A stretch of 64,000 bases of DNA, taken from the NCBI GenBank assembly GCA_022842325.1, contig JALHPU010000011.1, positions 52,868 to 116,867 on the forward strand, given 5' to 3'. Under the pieces are notes generated by a model. It did not search any database, was not told where the DNA came from, and was given only the letters and a program-made list of their open reading frames with translations. This document shows, in pieces, positions 63,148 through 64,000 of this stretch. The number at the start of each line of letters is the position of its first letter. Position 1 is the first letter of the stretch. A program made the translations under genes and the position numbers. Origin of the DNA: Sulfuritalea sp. (GTDB taxonomy: Bacteria; Pseudomonadota; Gammaproteobacteria; Burkholderiales; Rhodocyclaceae).

Positions 63148-63471
63148 CTACTCGCGGCCGCCCTGCCTGCGACCCGGCGACATTCTGCCCGGATAGAGAT
63201 CGCGTCCCGCCTCGTGCACGTCGCGACGCAACTGCCGGCGTTCCTCCGGCGACAGGTGCGGCCCGCGCCCGCGGGTTTCACCCTCGCGCAACTCACCCGC
63301 GGGCAGCGCTGGCCGTGCCGGACGCTCGTCTGCGGGCAACATGCGGCGCGGACCCTCGCCACTGGCGCTAGGGCCGGGACCCATGCGCTGCGGCCCCTGC
63401 GCCGACGCACTTGCGGCGACCAGCCACAAAATCGCCGTTGCCACCGCCCATCCCGCCCTGCGCTTCGTCAT
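63148..63471 (-). CDS. Small Arg-rich exported protein
   Basis: The 107-residue protein has a signal peptide (WAVATAILWLVAASASAQ) and a proline/arginine-rich mature part, ending in LSPEERRQLRRDVHEAGRDLY. That segment resembles the helical LSPEERR motif of small CpxP/Spy-type or beta-barrel-associated periplasmic proteins, but no assignment is secure. It is followed by a terminator and preceded, 19 bases upstream, by a 44-residue exported protein. Confidence 0.65.
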   Translation of the reverse strand: MTKRRAGWAVATAILWLVAASASAQGPQRMGPGPSASGEGPRRMLPADERPARPALPAGELREGETRGRGPHLSPEERRQLRRDVHEAGRDLYPGRMSPGRRQGGRE

Positions 63472-63493
63472 CACCTTCGCCCCTTTCGGCCGC

Positions 63494-63628
63494 TCATCGG
63501 AAGATATTGTAAACCTGCTCGCCGGCCATATGGCTGGCAGCCATCAGGTTATCCACCGCGGCCTGCGGCTGCGCGCCCCACAACGCCAGTCCCGCCGCCA
63601 GCGCGATGCTGAAAAACAGTGCCTTCAT
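63494..63628 (-). CDS. 44-residue exported peptide
   Basis: ATG 63628 has AAGGAGAGG 4-8 bases upstream. The peptide is MKALFFSIALAAGLALWGAQ followed by about 24 residues including AVDNLMAASHMAGEQVYNIF. The first 23 residues look like a signal peptide, so the mature product would be near 20 residues. It opens the two-gene unit with the Arg-rich protein. Function unknown. Confidence 0.6.
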   Translation of the reverse strand: MKALFFSIALAAGLALWGAQPQAAVDNLMAASHMAGEQVYNIFR

Positions 63629-63713
63629 GATCCTCTCCTTGCTTGCCGCCGCACTTCCGGCACGCTTGCATTCTGGACAGAGGCTGTAAGCCAACTGTTG
63701 CCGCCGGGCCGCC

Positions 63714-63730
63714 TTTGTAATCGTTTGTAA
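63714..63730 (+). promoter_or_regulatory. TTTGTAA direct repeat, response-regulator-type site
   Basis: TTTGTAA occurs at 63714-63720 and 63724-63730, exactly one helical turn (10 bp) apart. The plus-strand string GTAATCGTTTGTAAA resembles the GTAAA-N5-GTAAA box of CpxR and other OmpR-type regulators. It lies about 86 bases upstream of the 44-residue peptide gene. Confidence 0.45.
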
Positions 63731-63798
63731 AGCGCGCTGGCACGATGCCGGCGATCCGGCTAGGATTGGAGCCTATCTCAGTAGGAATCGTGCCCCGC

Positions 63799-63898
63799 GT
63801 TGAGACCATGATCGGATGGATGCAAGGCGCAGTGCGCGGCCAATGGTTGTTCCATTGGCAAGCGCTGCAACGCCGCAGACGCCGATCCTGGTCTCAAC
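63799..63898. repeat. 100-bp imperfect hairpin element
   Basis: GTTGAGACCATGATCGG (63799-63815) pairs with CCGATCCTGGTCTCAAC (63882-63898) with 16 of 17 matches. Within it CCAATGG-N5-CCATTGG (63840-63858) gives a perfect tip, and the intervening bases pair partly. It is flanked on the left by CCTATCTCAGTAGG-like dyad sequence near 63773-63786. No gene reads convincingly through it. It may be a dispersed repeat or MITE-like element; a copy count is needed. The preceding 170 bases contain no gene beyond the small promoter region. Confidence 0.6.
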
Positions 63899-64000
63899 CC
63901 GAAGGGCCGTCGGGCGTTGGGCGCGCTGCCACGTTGTCGGTCGTTTGCATGGAGGGACCATGCGGCACTTCCTCCGCCTCGCATCGCATCCCAACGCCCG

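Noticed and set aside
63799..63898. Integron attC site or CRISPR unit
   Set aside because: The ends have the wrong orientation and bases for attC (GTTGAGA is not GTTRRRY), and there is a single copy with no spacer array.

Overview
The window is high-GC DNA (roughly 64% by eye) from a betaproteobacterium. The sdhCDAB-sdhE-gltA / sucAB-lpd block, a GntR regulator divergent from mdh, and a mdh - CitE-like lyase - acnB run fit Rhodocyclales best. That placement rests on gene content and order only.

Layout. (1) Positions 1-23407, minus strand: one giant open frame of at least 7,802 codons that continues past the left edge. It has an LEPRxLL-like N-terminus, a DUF4347 domain, RTX-type Ca-binding repeats and thousands of residues of short beta-type repeats, and is probably a secreted or cell-surface protein. 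A TolC-family outer-membrane protein gene lies just upstream. (2) 24951-29532, minus: a five-gene accessory cassette of 2OG-Fe(II) oxygenase, SAM methyltransferase, an unrecognised protein, a radical SAM protein and a SapC-family protein, pointing toward tolC and the giant gene. (3) 29.7-33.1 kb: a lipoprotein, a conserved hypothetical protein, SlyD, a peroxiredoxin and ZapE. (4) 33.1-43.6 kb, minus: the TCA block sdhC-D-A-B-E-gltA, a strong terminator, then sucA-odhB-lpdA. A GntR regulator sits at its upstream end. (5) 44.7-49.4 kb, plus: mdh, a CitE-like lyase and acnB, with a near-consensus promoter in front and a terminator behind.

(6) 49.5-52 kb: a DUF3820 protein, then an ECF sigma / zinc-finger anti-sigma / periplasmic metal-sensor-like operon and a separate periplasmic protein gene. 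The sigma operon and the last gene share the promoter-like pattern GGAAC-N16-CGTTGAA. (7) 52.1-63 kb: a signalling and stress region. It holds a PAS-GGDEF diguanylate cyclase with two small upstream genes, a NarL-type response regulator and PAS histidine kinase, a BCAM0308-like protein, a small membrane protein, a Mut7-C RNase-like protein, RtcB ligase with archease, Hsp20, a DUF2934 protein and a small PAS protein. Three copies of an inverted repeat GGAATAC-N10-GTATT(C/T) lie upstream of three transcription units here. In two of them a TAGA(A/C)T -10 follows 18 bp later, so I infer a local regulon, probably driven by the resident two-component system. (8) 63.1-64 kb: two tiny exported-protein genes with an upstream direct repeat, then a 100-bp hairpin element of unknown type.

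The TCA genes are ordinary in content. The unusual parts are the giant protein with its neighbouring modification genes, and the two cis-regulatory motif sets in regions 6 and 7.
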